Shown here in pieces: positions 8,722-20,101 of a DNA stretch of 32,598 nt. This DNA is from Pilasporangium apinafurcum. Lineage: Eukaryota > Oomycota > Peronosporomycetes > Pythiales > Pythiaceae. The stretch is taken from NCBI GenBank assembly GCA_001600495.1, contig BCKE01000015.1, positions 1 to 32,598 on the forward strand, written 5' to 3'. A program made the translations under genes and the position numbers. Within the stretch, counting starts at the first letter, position 1, and the number at the start of each line of letters is the position of its first letter. Under the pieces are notes generated by a model, which had not been told where the DNA came from, did no database searches, and saw only the letters and a list, made by a program, of their open reading frames with translations.

Positions 8722-11690
8722 TTAATCCATCTCTATTCCACACATCGAGTTCATATCAAACTCAGTCACGCGTTCGTCCCCATCCACATCGCTACTACTA
8801 GCTGTGCGCATGGGAGGGATGCATTTCTCTAAGGCATCGGCTAACATGCGAGAGACTGTGATGAGTGACTGCACCGTCTTCGTGTCCATTTGTGATAAGC
8901 CGTTGGCGATCATCAAGTGTTCATTTTGGGAAAGTTCTACGAATGACTTTACAGCGTGCTTCAATGTGTCTTTATGTTCAAGCACATTCGGTTGGTCCAC
9001 AGTGGCAAGCTGTTGTTCGTGCACCAGCGCTTCCAAGATCTGATGTCGTACAAAGCTAGACTTGCCCTGCCGATTTTGCGACGTGCGTTCAAAATCGTGC
9101 TGATGCACGACCTCAAGTGGACTGGAATGTTGGATCTTGTTATCGTCCTTAGACTTCAGCACAACCAAATCAGTATCACACCACTTACGCGGTTTCTGTT
9201 TGTCGACTGGATTCAGTACCGTTTCATCGATCGCACCACGCATCTGGTAGCCACAGAGAATTTCACCATATGCCTCGGCTCGCTTCGCTAGCTGCCAAAA
9301 CGACACCTCCTCCGACGGCAAGCAGTACTTGTTGAAGCCTTCCACTTCAAAATATGCACCATGAGGTCCAAGCAATTCGTCCAAAATCACGCGAACGTCG
9401 CGGCTTTCAGAGATCATCGCCAGAATACAGCTGACCAGCTCATTCGACTGAATAAATTCAGAGAGTCTCAAAATCGTCTCGCTTGTGGAGATAGTGCGCT
9501 GCGTACGTGGATCCAAGATTTCACTTATACACTTGCAGTAATCTTCAGGATGATCCATTTTGCCTGCTTTTTTAGCTGCACGATTTTGCAAGTCTCGGAT
9601 CAATAACAGCGACGCCAATGAATGTGAATCGGAGTGCATGATGTCGCTCTCACGCGATTGGTCGGCCAAAATCATAATCGACGTAAAAAAGTGCAGCGGC
9701 AATTGCTCTAAGTGTCGCCGAATGGCAGTATTTCCAAAGTGATGCTCCATTTTCAGATTCTGTAGCTCGTCTATGTTCAGGCCACTTTCACGCAAGAGTT
9801 TGCTGCGTAAATGAATCGGTTCTTCGCATACCATGTGTAATTCCGTTCCTGGCGAAACGAGACAATCTAGTAATTGAATCATATCACGCACATCTCGACG
9901 CCAACCACACATCATGATTCGCTCGTTGACTATTTTCTTTTGTGATGGTGGAGGAAGAGTCCCTACATCGATATTCTCTGGGGGACATGCCTTGTAAGTA
10001 TTATCGTCTTCAGCTAACACTATAATTTGATCACCTGATTCGACGATCGTGTCAAAATTAGGAAAGATCATTACTTCTCCATATTTTCGTTTGATACCCA
10101 AGGGAATGGCGTCTGGAAACCGCTCTGATAGATTCCGGAATGGGATACCAACGCACTCGGGCCATTCCTTAAAGTAGAATTCGTTGCCATCAAAGCCCAG
10201 CAAACAGGAAAAAAATCGTGCAAGCCCTGGTGATCTGGCAGCCATCAGCACAAGGCGGCCAATCACATCATGTGAGACAAGAATCTCGACGTGCTCTCCA
10301 CCAACAAGCCGAACTAATGGTTCATTATCGATGTCACGCAGCTCAGCCACGATATGTCCTGACAGCTGTAGAGAATAATAGAGAAGAGCGTAAATATCAT
10401 CGCATCAATCCACGTAAATGAATTCAATCAGTATCTTACTTCAGGAAGTGTTTTCAGGCTCAGCACAGTACGCAAGACGGCGGCATCAGATCTATCCGCT
10501 TCTCCTGTGGAATTGGCCATGATGATGATACTCTTTGCTCGATGCGCCGCGACTTTCAGGAGATCTACCGATAGCAACGGTGTCCCCGTGCGGAATATCA
10601 CAGTAGAGCCGTGTAGATCTTCCAGCGGTAGATGAGATTCTAGCTCTGCTTCTAGATCTTCCTTTTCATTCTCTGCTAATACTACGATGACACCTCCTTT
10701 CTCACTTGCATTCGCTAAGCAAATTTGCCGTATCAGCGATATGGATTTGTCTGTCCAGCCTAAAATCAACTACATATTCACATAATATGAAACTTTTTCC
10801 CATCCAACTAGCTGTGAAACGAAACACAGACGAATGTAAAACTCACCGTGTGTCCTTCTTCAGCAACTTTACTTTTACCTTTTTTCAAATTGTCCATCTT
10901 GTCACGAATGCCGTCAACCACAAAGCCCATAATAACTGAAAAATACAAGATACCGACCATAGTGGTCATGATACCAATAAACCGAAGACCCTACGCAATG
11001 GACCATCACTGTTACTTAACAACAAAAACATGTAAATCAACACAAAAACAAACGCACCGGTACTGTTAACGTTGTGTGTGATCCTGGATCGGCCAAGAAG
11101 GTCCAGGATTCCCATACCATCTCATCGAAATTTTTCGATGGTTGGCTCATCTTCAGAAGGATACCAGCAAGAATGACCAATACCAACCCAACAATCGTCA
11201 AGGAAATCGTTTGTCCTATGCGTGTTGAGATGTAGAGGTCGAGGCGATACGCGGCCTTTTCCATCCTGGAGTGTTTCGGCAGATGCTGTTTCGATTCCAT
11301 GGCAGCAAGCTGCTTTGCGCGGATTGCCGCTGTTGTTGGCGTCAGAGGCGCAACTGGTGCGTTCACGGAGGGTGCTTTCTTCAGAGTTGATTGGCTACGT
11401 TGTGTCAGTCGTGGCGGATGTGCAGCAGCAGTTTTCTTGACGAGCGTTGGTTTGTCTAGAAACGACTGGGTGCTATGGAAGGACTCTAGTATCGTTTCGC
11501 TCGGCAATGGTGCAACTACATCTCTTCCTGAGGAGGAATCGAGATCTGTTGCATCACCAACAATGCCACTCAAATGTCGAATGGCAGTCGTGCTATTAGA
11601 CTTATGCAGCGAGGGTATCGAGAGGATCGCACTTTCCTCCTCTACTGGAAGGACTCGTTGTGTTGTTCCATTCATGCTTCCATTACTCAA
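8722..11690 (-). CDS. CASTOR/POLLUX/DMI1-type ion channel with RCK domains
   Basis: Four minus-strand exons: 11058-11690, 10847-10990, 10440-10769 and 8722-10365, all in phase 0, giving 916 residues. A Ser/Thr-rich N-terminus precedes a membrane helix at 160-182 (TISLTIVGLVLVILAGILL). Next comes the pore stretch WTFLADPGSH (about 196-205) and a second helix at 214-237 leading into GFVVDGIRDKMDNLKKGKS. The RCK region begins with HTLILGWTDKS at about 258, then VVLAENEKEDLE, ELRDIDNEPLVRLVGGE and VIVLAEDDNTYK-like motifs, all hallmarks of plant CASTOR and POLLUX/DMI1. These are nuclear-envelope cation channels that drive calcium oscillations in symbiosis signalling; the role in this organism is unknown. 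The filter reads ADPG where the plant proteins, as I remember them, have ADAG or ADSG. The C-terminal 200 residues extend beyond the recognisable RCK part. Confidence 0.92.
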
Positions 11691-11993
11691 CTGCTAAGCC
11701 GCGTATTGTTCTTTAGCACTACCGGAAATACACACTTAGTTTCCAATAGCGTGGAGCTTCTGACACTTGGCTCTGCGTGTTAATTATACACCATGTTTCC
11801 ACCAAAGCAGCCCTCATCGTTTCGTTTTTTATTCGAAACGTTTGGGATTTGAAGCTTTATGTCGCTTCAGCAATAAACGTATATTATTGGCTAAAATATT
11901 AAATAATAATTTTTATTGGATGAAAATACGTTAAACTGCAGGATGCATTTGGGACAATCAAAGAGGATCTGTTACAAGTAGAGAGCGAGAAGG
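11691..11993. promoter_or_regulatory. divergent promoter region, channel gene / SWIB gene
   Basis: 303 bases separate the start codons of the minus-strand channel gene (11690) and the plus-strand SWIB gene (11994), so both promoters must lie here. The centre (11880-11925) is strongly AT-rich (ttggctaaaatattaaataataa), with a ttggctaa stretch that could be a CCAAT-like or TATA-like element. No experimentally defined oomycete initiator is obvious. Confidence 0.45.
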
Positions 11994-12340
11994 ATGTCAT
12001 CTGTGACGAAGATGTACAAGGTGTCGGCACCGCTACAGGGTTTGTTAGGCAAGACCAGGCTCTCTCGTCCAGCTGCCGTGAAAGAATTGTGAGGCATAGT
12101 CTATATTTATATTTGGCAATAATCAATGTCTAATGAAGATCCGGTTGGAAAATGTTGTGTTCATACAGTTGGGCGTATGTGAAGGAGCATTCATTGCAGG
12201 ATCCCAATGACGGACGGATCATCCGCCCGAATCAAGAGATGAAGGATGTGTTCCATGTGAATGACAAGATCAAGTTCACGCAGGTCATGGGGCTGCTCTC
12301 GAAGCATCTCCACACGGAGGAGATCCCAGCGAAGCCGTAA
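11994..12340 (+). CDS. single-domain SWIB/MDM2-fold protein
   Basis: Two exons, 11994-12088 and 12169-12340, joined by an 80-nt GT-AG intron, give 88 residues. An in-frame stop at 11979-11981 makes the ATG at 11994 the earliest start. Residues 26-85 are a complete SWIB domain: AAVKEFWAYVKEHSLQDPND, then GRIIRPNQEMKDVF and KIKFTQVMGLLSKHL, which is the core of the family. SWIB domains occur in SWI/SNF subunits, in TRI1-like proteins and as stand-alone small proteins in plants, algae and Chlamydia. With almost nothing outside the domain, this belongs to the stand-alone class, likely chromatin- or nucleoid-associated. There is a weakly basic N-terminus but no clear organelle signal. The intron splits the first helix, and both sides fit the family only after splicing. 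Confidence 0.88.
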
Positions 12341-12497
12341 ACGGGTCGATCATCTTGATCATATATCTATATTGGATGGATCAGTTTCAATGAGCAGTAT
12401 AGTGTACGTAGTGATTTCAAGACAAAAGCCGTAGTCAACTGGATACGCTACTGTAGTATATATTCCCAACATTCATTTGTTTCTTCTCTTCTCGCTC

Positions 12498-15400
12498 TTA
12501 GATTTCGGTTGTAAGCACACCGGCTTCATCTAAATAGGTCTGTGGATCGAGTGTGTGTTCACCACTCTCTCGCTGTTTGTCCTGCATATGCGAACCATTG
12601 ATGTCTGGTAAATGCATGTCATGGTGCACCGAGAGTCGTACTTCATCCAGCATGCGATCCATGAAACGTTGGCTTTCTTCCATGTCACTGCTCGAGAGAG
12701 GTAGATCGTCCGATGTCATTAAATGATGATGATGATGCTGATGATCATTGGTAGCTCCATCAATACCAACATTAACCACAGTACTTCGATCAGCTGCTGG
12801 AGCCGATACAACTTCACTTCGGGCCGCTTCGGAGATTGCGGATTGCAACGCTGTATTAAATAAATGAGTAGTCGATGTAATAGTTTTCCGCTTCTTCACT
12901 TTTTGTGAGCGGATCGTTCGTCCACAGAATTGACCAGCAAACAATTCAAACGCCTCCACCGAAACTGCTGAAAACGCGTTCATGAAATCATCGAGTGGTT
13001 TCGAATATTGCATGTTTTGTTTTCCCACTCCTCGTCGCTCTTTGTCCTTGATCTCGACCATACTCTCCATCAAGCCTTCAAAGACCGGATGCGTGCGAAA
13101 GTGACCAAACACTCCCATCCTGGCACACTTGAGCCAAAACACGACTTTCTTCGTGTCACTCTCGGCTTTTTGCTTGACAATGTGATACAGCGCACGAAAC
13201 GACCCGTTTTTCGATAACTTACGCAGAAACGGATCGCTCTCTGTGTACACACTAGGGACATACTTGACGTTGTCCGGGTTTTTCGGCATTTTGGCGCGAC
13301 TGAGCACACTTCGAAAATTCGGAATGCTTTTCAAATCCCGACAGGACCGGCAAACACCTCCCTTCGCTTTGCGATCTGCTACACGTAGACATCGCAGACT
13401 GCGCACACAATTGCCCACTTTATCGACACGCCACATACACTCACTAAATACTGCGTCTTGTAGCACATATTTCTGCTCTATGGTGAGCTTTTCCGCAATC
13501 TTGACTTTCAGGTCACCACTGAATACAGCAGGAAAGAGCTCTTTGGCGATGACGTATTTGGGACGACTGCCACCGATGATCTGAACCGCGTTGGAGACGT
13601 AGGCTTGCACACGTTCGTCTCGGAGACCTGTGCATGGCATTTGGTCCAGTGATATAGCTGACTTGGGAGGAGTAGCATTATTACTGCTGCAAGTGGTGGT
13701 ATCTATTGGGGTAGTATCGTCCGAAGGTAACCCTTCTTCACCATCGTCTTCCTCATCATGGGCATCGGTGGTAGTTTGTTGCTCGGCGGCTGAACTTTCG
13801 TCCGCGTCATTCACATGGTCGTGTTCTGAAGGAGGATGCGGAGGTGCTACATGTTCCGTCCGTTCAATTTCAGAAGGTGTCACAGTTGACAGAGAGCTGA
13901 GGTCGACATCATTAATGTCACTGATGGATAACGAAGGCATCATATGGGAGCCTGGCGCATCCAATAAATTGACAAAATTGTCCGGGTTACCCAACGTACT
14001 AGTCGGATCATACAAAAGCTCATGATGGTGAGAATGGTGATCCTCACTGGACGTAGTGTTGAACGATTTATCAGCATTTCCCGTAATATCGTTGCTAGAA
14101 GCTTGCATCGGTACTTGTGACGTTGGTACTATCGACGGATGCTTTCGTTTCTTCCCAACCGGAAGCTTCTGCTTTCGACCACATAGATGGTGCTGGAAAA
14201 AGTCGTAGGCATCGACAGAGACGTCGGCGAGAGTCCGCATAAATGCATCAAAATATTGGCTATAGTTCATATTTTGCATGCCCACACCGCGGCGTTCTTT
14301 ATGCTTGAGCGTTACCATCGACTCCACGAGCCCAATCAGCGCTGGATGGGAATCAAATGCCCCTTCAATGCCCATGTATCCCATATCCAGCCACACATTC
14401 AGTGAACTGCCGTCTGGAATCTCGACGAGTGACAAATCACGCAAAATACGTGCGTATTCTTCATTCATATTGAATTCCGACTCCAATTGAGAAAATACGC
14501 GACTTGAGCAAAACTTTCGGTTTAGTGGATTGCGTGGTGTTTTTGCTTTCTTGCTTGTAGCACTAATAGCAGTACGAAGACTAGGATTGAAGCGTAGTTC
14601 AGCGCATTGTGCACAAATGGACTCTCCTTTGCTAGTTTCAATAATGCCCCTGCAGTCCAGGCTTCGTACCGAGTTTCCATCTTTGTCCACAAACCAAATT
14701 GCCTCCCCTTCTATGATGTCATGTAGCGTAACTTTTTCTTCGGCTGAGAGTTTCTGATTGATGCTGTTGCGTTCTGTGATGGGGAAGATATGTGGGAAAT
14801 ACTCCTGAGCGATTTTGTATCGCGGTCGACTGCCTCCTACCAGTTGGACCGACGTTCCCACAAAAACATTCATCTTCTGGTCGCGTAACCCAGGACATGG
14901 CAAGATACCACGTGCTTGCACAACATCCCATCGGATTTCTCGCGGAAAACTTTTCCGTTTGACGCGTAACGAGACATTCTCCCCCAGTCGATTCCCCTTC
15001 GTTTGATTGGGTGTTGCTGACGCTTTCTTTGGCTTCTTGGCCACTCCGCCACTGACTCCGATTCGCTTTTTAACGATATTACGTTTCTCTGCGATATGCT
15101 CAAAGAACTTTCCCAGCATCCACGGACCAGAGAGGACTATCAGCTTGGAACATTTGCATTCAATAAACCGACCATCTGGCGTGATCTGACTGAAATGAGG
15201 ATTTGCACGAAGTACCATAGCGGATTCATACTGCTTCAGTTTTGTCTCAGGGGCACTTGATGATGGTGCTAATATTGTCGTTTGATCTGTTGCTATACCA
15301 AAATCTCGCGCAAGGATAACATCAAGCGGCTTTAATCCGTAAGAGTCGTCGTCATGTCGTCCATCACTAGCAGTACCCATCTCACTAGTGGATACTTTTT

Positions 15401-16418
15401 TTGCACTGAGAATATCCATATTCGACTTACTTATCTTGCTTCCGTCGTTTATCATTGCTTGATTATTGTTGACAATCATCTCGTGAGAGTCAAGCCTCCT
15501 TTCATTATTATCATTCACTACTTCCATACCTGACTCGCCAACTGTGCGACTCTGTTCAGTACGCTCATTGCCCACATCCGCGTCGTCTTTCGCCACAGTA
15601 ACTGCAATTGAGACTGGAGTCGTTTTAGGCTTCTTCTTGCGTAGGAACGTGCAGTTCCGACTAACAAGATGCTGCTCAAACTTTAAGATGTACCACGGCG
15701 GATTCAACCGAACGTTACGACCGCATTTACATATGATCGTGCGTCCATCGGGTGTTACAGACCGCACGATCGGATGTTCGCGAATCTGTTTTATCTTGTC
15801 TTCACGGCGCGAGTAGTAAACTACGTGCTTCGAGGCATCGTACGCATTTGTTGTCCCAATTGGATGCGGTTCAACATCTTTTGTTGCTGTCGCTCCTGCA
15901 GTTTCAGGAGTATTCATCTGGGATTTCTTCTCTACTAGACATTCTTGTTCATGGCTGTGTCGCTGCGGTGGTGCAGTATTATCTGAAGGACTACTGGTAG
16001 TTGTTACAGACGACGTCACAGGTGCATGGCTGACCTGACTATCGTTGTCGTTTCTCGAGAGAAATGCCTGTATCTGTAGTGCGTTTAGCTCCATATTCAT
16101 ATGCATCCCACTCATCGCTGGTGTCATGGAATTTATTGAGAGATCGGTGCTGCTCAAGCCAAAGTCTTCCGCACTTACGTGATCACCGTCTTCGATGATG
16201 TTGATGGAGTCGTCACCATCGCCGATACCGTAAAACATACCCATCGACGTCGATACCGACGCAGACGATGAGTCCATTGCTTCCACACGCTGGTCTCTCT
16301 CTGATGAATCGCTCTCCCTGGCAGCAGACGCAGTGGAAGACTCGGTGGGATCGCCATGAAGTTGGTCTCTTTCCTCTCCAGTCTCCATCTTTAGCAAATG
16401 CAATTTTGTGGACAACAT
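12498..16418 (-). CDS. large protein with duplicated Cys-rich modules, family not recognised
   Basis: One uninterrupted frame of 1306 residues; the ATG at 16418 has a stop two codons upstream. Two kinds of duplicated module are visible. Short modules lie at about residues 196-258 and 394-447: both have (V/I)TPDGR(T/F)I.CKC followed by PW...F..H, a probable C-x-C...H...C zinc knuckle; the last Cys is lost in the second. Long modules lie at about 508-760 and 928-1180. Both begin with C.GLRD, carry V(Q)(L/I)(V/I)GGSRP(R/K)Y, C-x2-C (CAQC, CRSC) and MGxxGxFxxHP, and end with KERRGVG.QNM.YS and CGR. The linkers are acidic, Ser/Thr-rich and His-rich, with basic KKRKH/KKRK motifs that could be nuclear signals. 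A nuclear, zinc-binding DNA or chromatin protein is my inference. No enzyme motif was seen. Confidence 0.85.
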   Translation of the reverse strand: MLSTKLHLLKMETGEERDQLHGDPTESSTASAARESDSSERDQRVEAMDSSSASVSTSMGMFYGIGDGDDSINIIEDGDHVSAEDFGLSSTDLSINSMTPAMSGMHMNMELNALQIQAFLSRNDNDSQVSHAPVTSSVTTTSSPSDNTAPPQRHSHEQECLVEKKSQMNTPETAGATATKDVEPHPIGTTNAYDASKHVVYYSRREDKIKQIREHPIVRSVTPDGRTIICKCGRNVRLNPPWYILKFEQHLVSRNCTFLRKKKPKTTPVSIAVTVAKDDADVGNERTEQSRTVGESGMEVVNDNNERRLDSHEMIVNNNQAMINDGSKISKSNMDILSAKKVSTSEMGTASDGRHDDDSYGLKPLDVILARDFGIATDQTTILAPSSSAPETKLKQYESAMVLRANPHFSQITPDGRFIECKCSKLIVLSGPWMLGKFFEHIAEKRNIVKKRIGVSGGVAKKPKKASATPNQTKGNRLGENVSLRVKRKSFPREIRWDVVQARGILPCPGLRDQKMNVFVGTSVQLVGGSRPRYKIAQEYFPHIFPITERNSINQKLSAEEKVTLHDIIEGEAIWFVDKDGNSVRSLDCRGIIETSKGESICAQCAELRFNPSLRTAISATSKKAKTPRNPLNRKFCSSRVFSQLESEFNMNEEYARILRDLSLVEIPDGSSLNVWLDMGYMGIEGAFDSHPALIGLVESMVTLKHKERRGVGMQNMNYSQYFDAFMRTLADVSVDAYDFFQHHLCGRKQKLPVGKKRKHPSIVPTSQVPMQASSNDITGNADKSFNTTSSEDHHSHHHELLYDPTSTLGNPDNFVNLLDAPGSHMMPSLSISDINDVDLSSLSTVTPSEIERTEHVAPPHPPSEHDHVNDADESSAAEQQTTTDAHDEEDDGEEGLPSDDTTPIDTTTCSSNNATPPKSAISLDQMPCTGLRDERVQAYVSNAVQIIGGSRPKYVIAKELFPAVFSGDLKVKIAEKLTIEQKYVLQDAVFSECMWRVDKVGNCVRSLRCLRVADRKAKGGVCRSCRDLKSIPNFRSVLSRAKMPKNPDNVKYVPSVYTESDPFLRKLSKNGSFRALYHIVKQKAESDTKKVVFWLKCARMGVFGHFRTHPVFEGLMESMVEIKDKERRGVGKQNMQYSKPLDDFMNAFSAVSVEAFELFAGQFCGRTIRSQKVKKRKTITSTTHLFNTALQSAISEAARSEVVSAPAADRSTVVNVGIDGATNDHQHHHHHLMTSDDLPLSSSDMEESQRFMDRMLDEVRLSVHHDMHLPDINGSHMQDKQRESGEHTLDPQTYLDEAGVLTTEI

Positions 16419-16421
16419 ATT

Positions 16422-16524
16422 CTAAAAGTAATTATATCCAATCATCATAGTTTGTAGTTTTCATATTGATTTTATTAGCCAATCAATTTACGATTTTTTG
16501 GCAATACGTCCCAATCATTCTTAC
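16422..16524 (-). other. candidate 5' UTR intron between F-box/kelch gene and the Cys-module gene
   Basis: On the minus strand a consensus donor CAG|GTAAGA sits at 16525/16524, seven bases after the F-box gene stop codon. An acceptor, acttttag, ends at 16422, three bases before the ATG of the next gene. Removing these 103 bases would join the two genes on one transcript, or give the downstream gene a spliced leader that starts inside the upstream gene. The protein frames are not joined by this splice. Confidence 0.4.
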
Positions 16525-16531
16525 CTGTAAT

Positions 16532-18522
16532 TTACAAAATTGACAGAACGTGCACATCGGAATCAGGCAACTGATGGTCAATTTTGCCAGTCGTACTGGA
16601 TTGCACAAAGCCGCTGGAGATCACAAGTGACGTGCCAAAGTATTGGTTTTTGAAGCCGCGACGTGGACATGGAGCCTGACCAGGGATCTTTGGGATCCGC
16701 CAGTGCAAGTTTGTGATATCGAGCACACGCACATCGTTTGCTAATTCGCCTGTACCTTGATCGTCTTGGCCACCGAAGAGCAGCAGATTTGTGCCGATGA
16801 CATTTGTACTGTGGCCGCGACGCGGAGATGGTATAGCACCAGTGAGTTCGGCTCGTGACCATTTGGCAAGATAGTGCTTCCTTGATGAGTCGGATAAGCT
16901 CTCATCACTGTCTTCGCTCATTATCTTCAATCGGAGCACGTCGAGAAGTCCATTGGATTGGCGAATCTACACGATGCAGCGACTGAGATGATCCTAGCGT
17001 TTTGCCACCATCGTCACATGTTTGTGCTACAATTTGCACATACCTGGCGTCCACCGAATATTAGTACCTCATCATTTGAAACTCTACATATAACGGACAG
17101 TGTGACACCAGTTAAACCGCATGACAGGATCAGTTGACTTGGATAGCATGTTTACTTGTAGACATCGTGAAGAGAACGACCCAGCGGGACGGTATCACAA
17201 ACAGGGGTTGACCATCGGAACGCTGCAGTAGTGAGAGTATCGCAATAAATTTTGAACAATATGCGTTTTTAAATTGATTTTGGCAGCATATATGAACTTA
17301 CTTGTGTTACTTTCGACATGGAGAAGGAAGACTTCCAATGACGATATGGGAGAAGTGCCATTACTTCCACCGCTAATCAAGATCAGGTCTTTAGAAAGGA
17401 GCGTTGCACAGTGACCACAACGCGGTGATGGTGGTTTTCCTGACACTGTTGGGATAAGCCAGTGCGCTTTAACCGCATCGCTCCTGTAGATTCACATATA
17501 TAGGTATGAGCATATCATTAGTTTGATCAGATAGAGCAGTCGATACATACGCAGATGTAGTTTCTTGAATAAACAGAACGTGGAGATCATTGAATGCTTC
17601 AAATGGTATTCCTTCACTTTGACCACCAAAGAAAACCACACGTTTTACTTGGACTAATTCTTCTGTTTCCGGTTCAGTGAGGCTATTAACACCTGCACCT
17701 ACAAGCGTTCCCCACTGACATAACCCCTTTGGAAGGCACGTCATTGAATGGTGGCGTCTTGAACATGGGCTCTTGCCTGAAGCTCGAATCTTCGTCCATT
17801 TACTGAATGTGATGTGTCGAGGAGATTGCAAAAACTCCAGTGAAACATCCTTGGATGATTGTGAGATATTCGACTCTCCACTTGGTGTCGTACTAGCCAA
17901 ATGCTCTTTTTCGGTCTCAAGTGCCGCATTTTCTAATCGGGTTTGCAAAACACTGAACCAGTAGTGACCGCCACTTCTGTAGAACAATAGGCACAATGAT
18001 GAATGGGATACACTAGTATATGCACGCAAGCGTTACCACTGACTCTTACCGAATTAAAAACTGTGTGTCAACGTCCACAACATACTCCTGACTATCAGAC
18101 TTTAGTGATCGCAGAGACGAAGACGTGCCCTCTTGCTGACAAACTGACCACTTCATACCACGGAGTGTCCTGAACGTCACATACAACTCCTTCCATGTCT
18201 GCAACAACAAATACAATTCCGCTCAATTCGGTGTATTTTCTCAAAAAAAAATAGCGCATGCAATCACCTTTGGGACTGGTGCAAGCATCCGATAGGTCGC
18301 AATCGTCGGATACAGAAAAGTCGTAAAGCATTCGCGCTTGCAGCGACTAGATATATTCGCCTCCAGATTACGACGAAAGCTCCCGCATGTGGCCTCCAAT
18401 GCGAACAGCGACGTCGGATCCAAAAACGCAGAGACCGTGTATAGTACCTCGATTGAAAGATCTGTCAGTTCTGGCCGCTTTTGCTGTATATCCATCTGCT
18501 CCATATTGCCTGTTGTCCTCAT
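16532..18522 (-). CDS. F-box and kelch-repeat protein, putative SCF substrate receptor
   Basis: Seven minus-strand exons: 18268-18522, 18050-18198, 17551-17976, 17302-17483, 17156-17222, 17044-17083 and 16532-16966. All phases close, giving 517 residues; one exon is only 40 nt. The F-box lies at about 17-58 (LTDLSIEVLYTVSAFLDPTS...LEATC..FRR). The second exon supplies TWKELYVTF, the usual continuation of an F-box protein. Kelch-like blades follow, with VVFFGGQSE, PSPRCGHCATLL..LILISGGS, EVLIFGGRQ, SPRRGHSTNVIGTNLLLFGGQD and PCPRRGFKNQYFGTSLVISSG. F-box/kelch proteins deliver substrates to SCF ubiquitin ligases through the propeller. The last blade stops at DVHVLSIL without the expected closing strand, so the C-terminus looks short. 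Confidence 0.9.
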
Positions 18523-19149
18523 TTGTTTCCTTTATTAAACCTGATGAAATGCATAACCTCTGATGTAGAATATTCACAAGCCCTTAGCCTCTATCCCATT
18601 CTTCCTATTAGCAAGATACACTTTGACCTGATTTTTAAAGCGAACAGATCCACATCGATTGAAGTAGAAGCTTGTTCCCAATTCTCCGCAACGAGCTCTC
18701 TTCTTTGCAAGAACGAATGTGAGAAGATCGAGTGCGTAGAAAATCAAAGGGATTATCTAGAAAGCGTGATGTGGTAGTATTGGTGCAAAAGGAAGGCAAA
18801 GATCATACTAGAAACATCTTTCTCAAGAATGAACACTTAGTCACCGAGTCCAGGCATCAGAGATGGGTACTCCGCGGTTGCCTAGTCTTAGCTTCCGCTG
18901 GTCAATTCGAATCCAAACAACAAAACAGGAGCTCCTCCCTGAGGTGCTTGTAATTTGGTATTGCATATGATCCTTGAGGTGAGGTACAAGACAATAAAAT
19001 AAAATGCAATGCCACGCGGGGTCTGTATATATATTAAGGAAAAAAAGGAACGCCGACGCATCTTCCAATGTTCTTCAGGACGAAAGTGCTTCATAGAACT
19101 CTGGTGTCTAACCTTTCACTCCACTCTCCAGCAAACGCATACCAATGTC
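18523..19149 (-). other. intergenic region between Rab2 and F-box/kelch genes
   Basis: About 627 bases: the F-box gene promoter (left part) and the Rab2 3' region (right part). The open frames here are short, overlap on both strands and resemble no family. A stretch at 18901-18915 (gtcaattcgaatcc) looks like a tRNA T-loop, but no cloverleaf could be built around it. Confidence 0.4.

Positions 19150-20101
<952 letters not shown>

Noticed and set aside
12700-12745. CATCAT-type trinucleotide run
   Set aside because: It encodes a short His run in the 1306-residue protein and is not a separate microsatellite feature of interest.
18895-18965. tRNA-like T-loop sequence TTCGAATCC
   Set aside because: No acceptor stem, D arm or anticodon arm can be formed around it.
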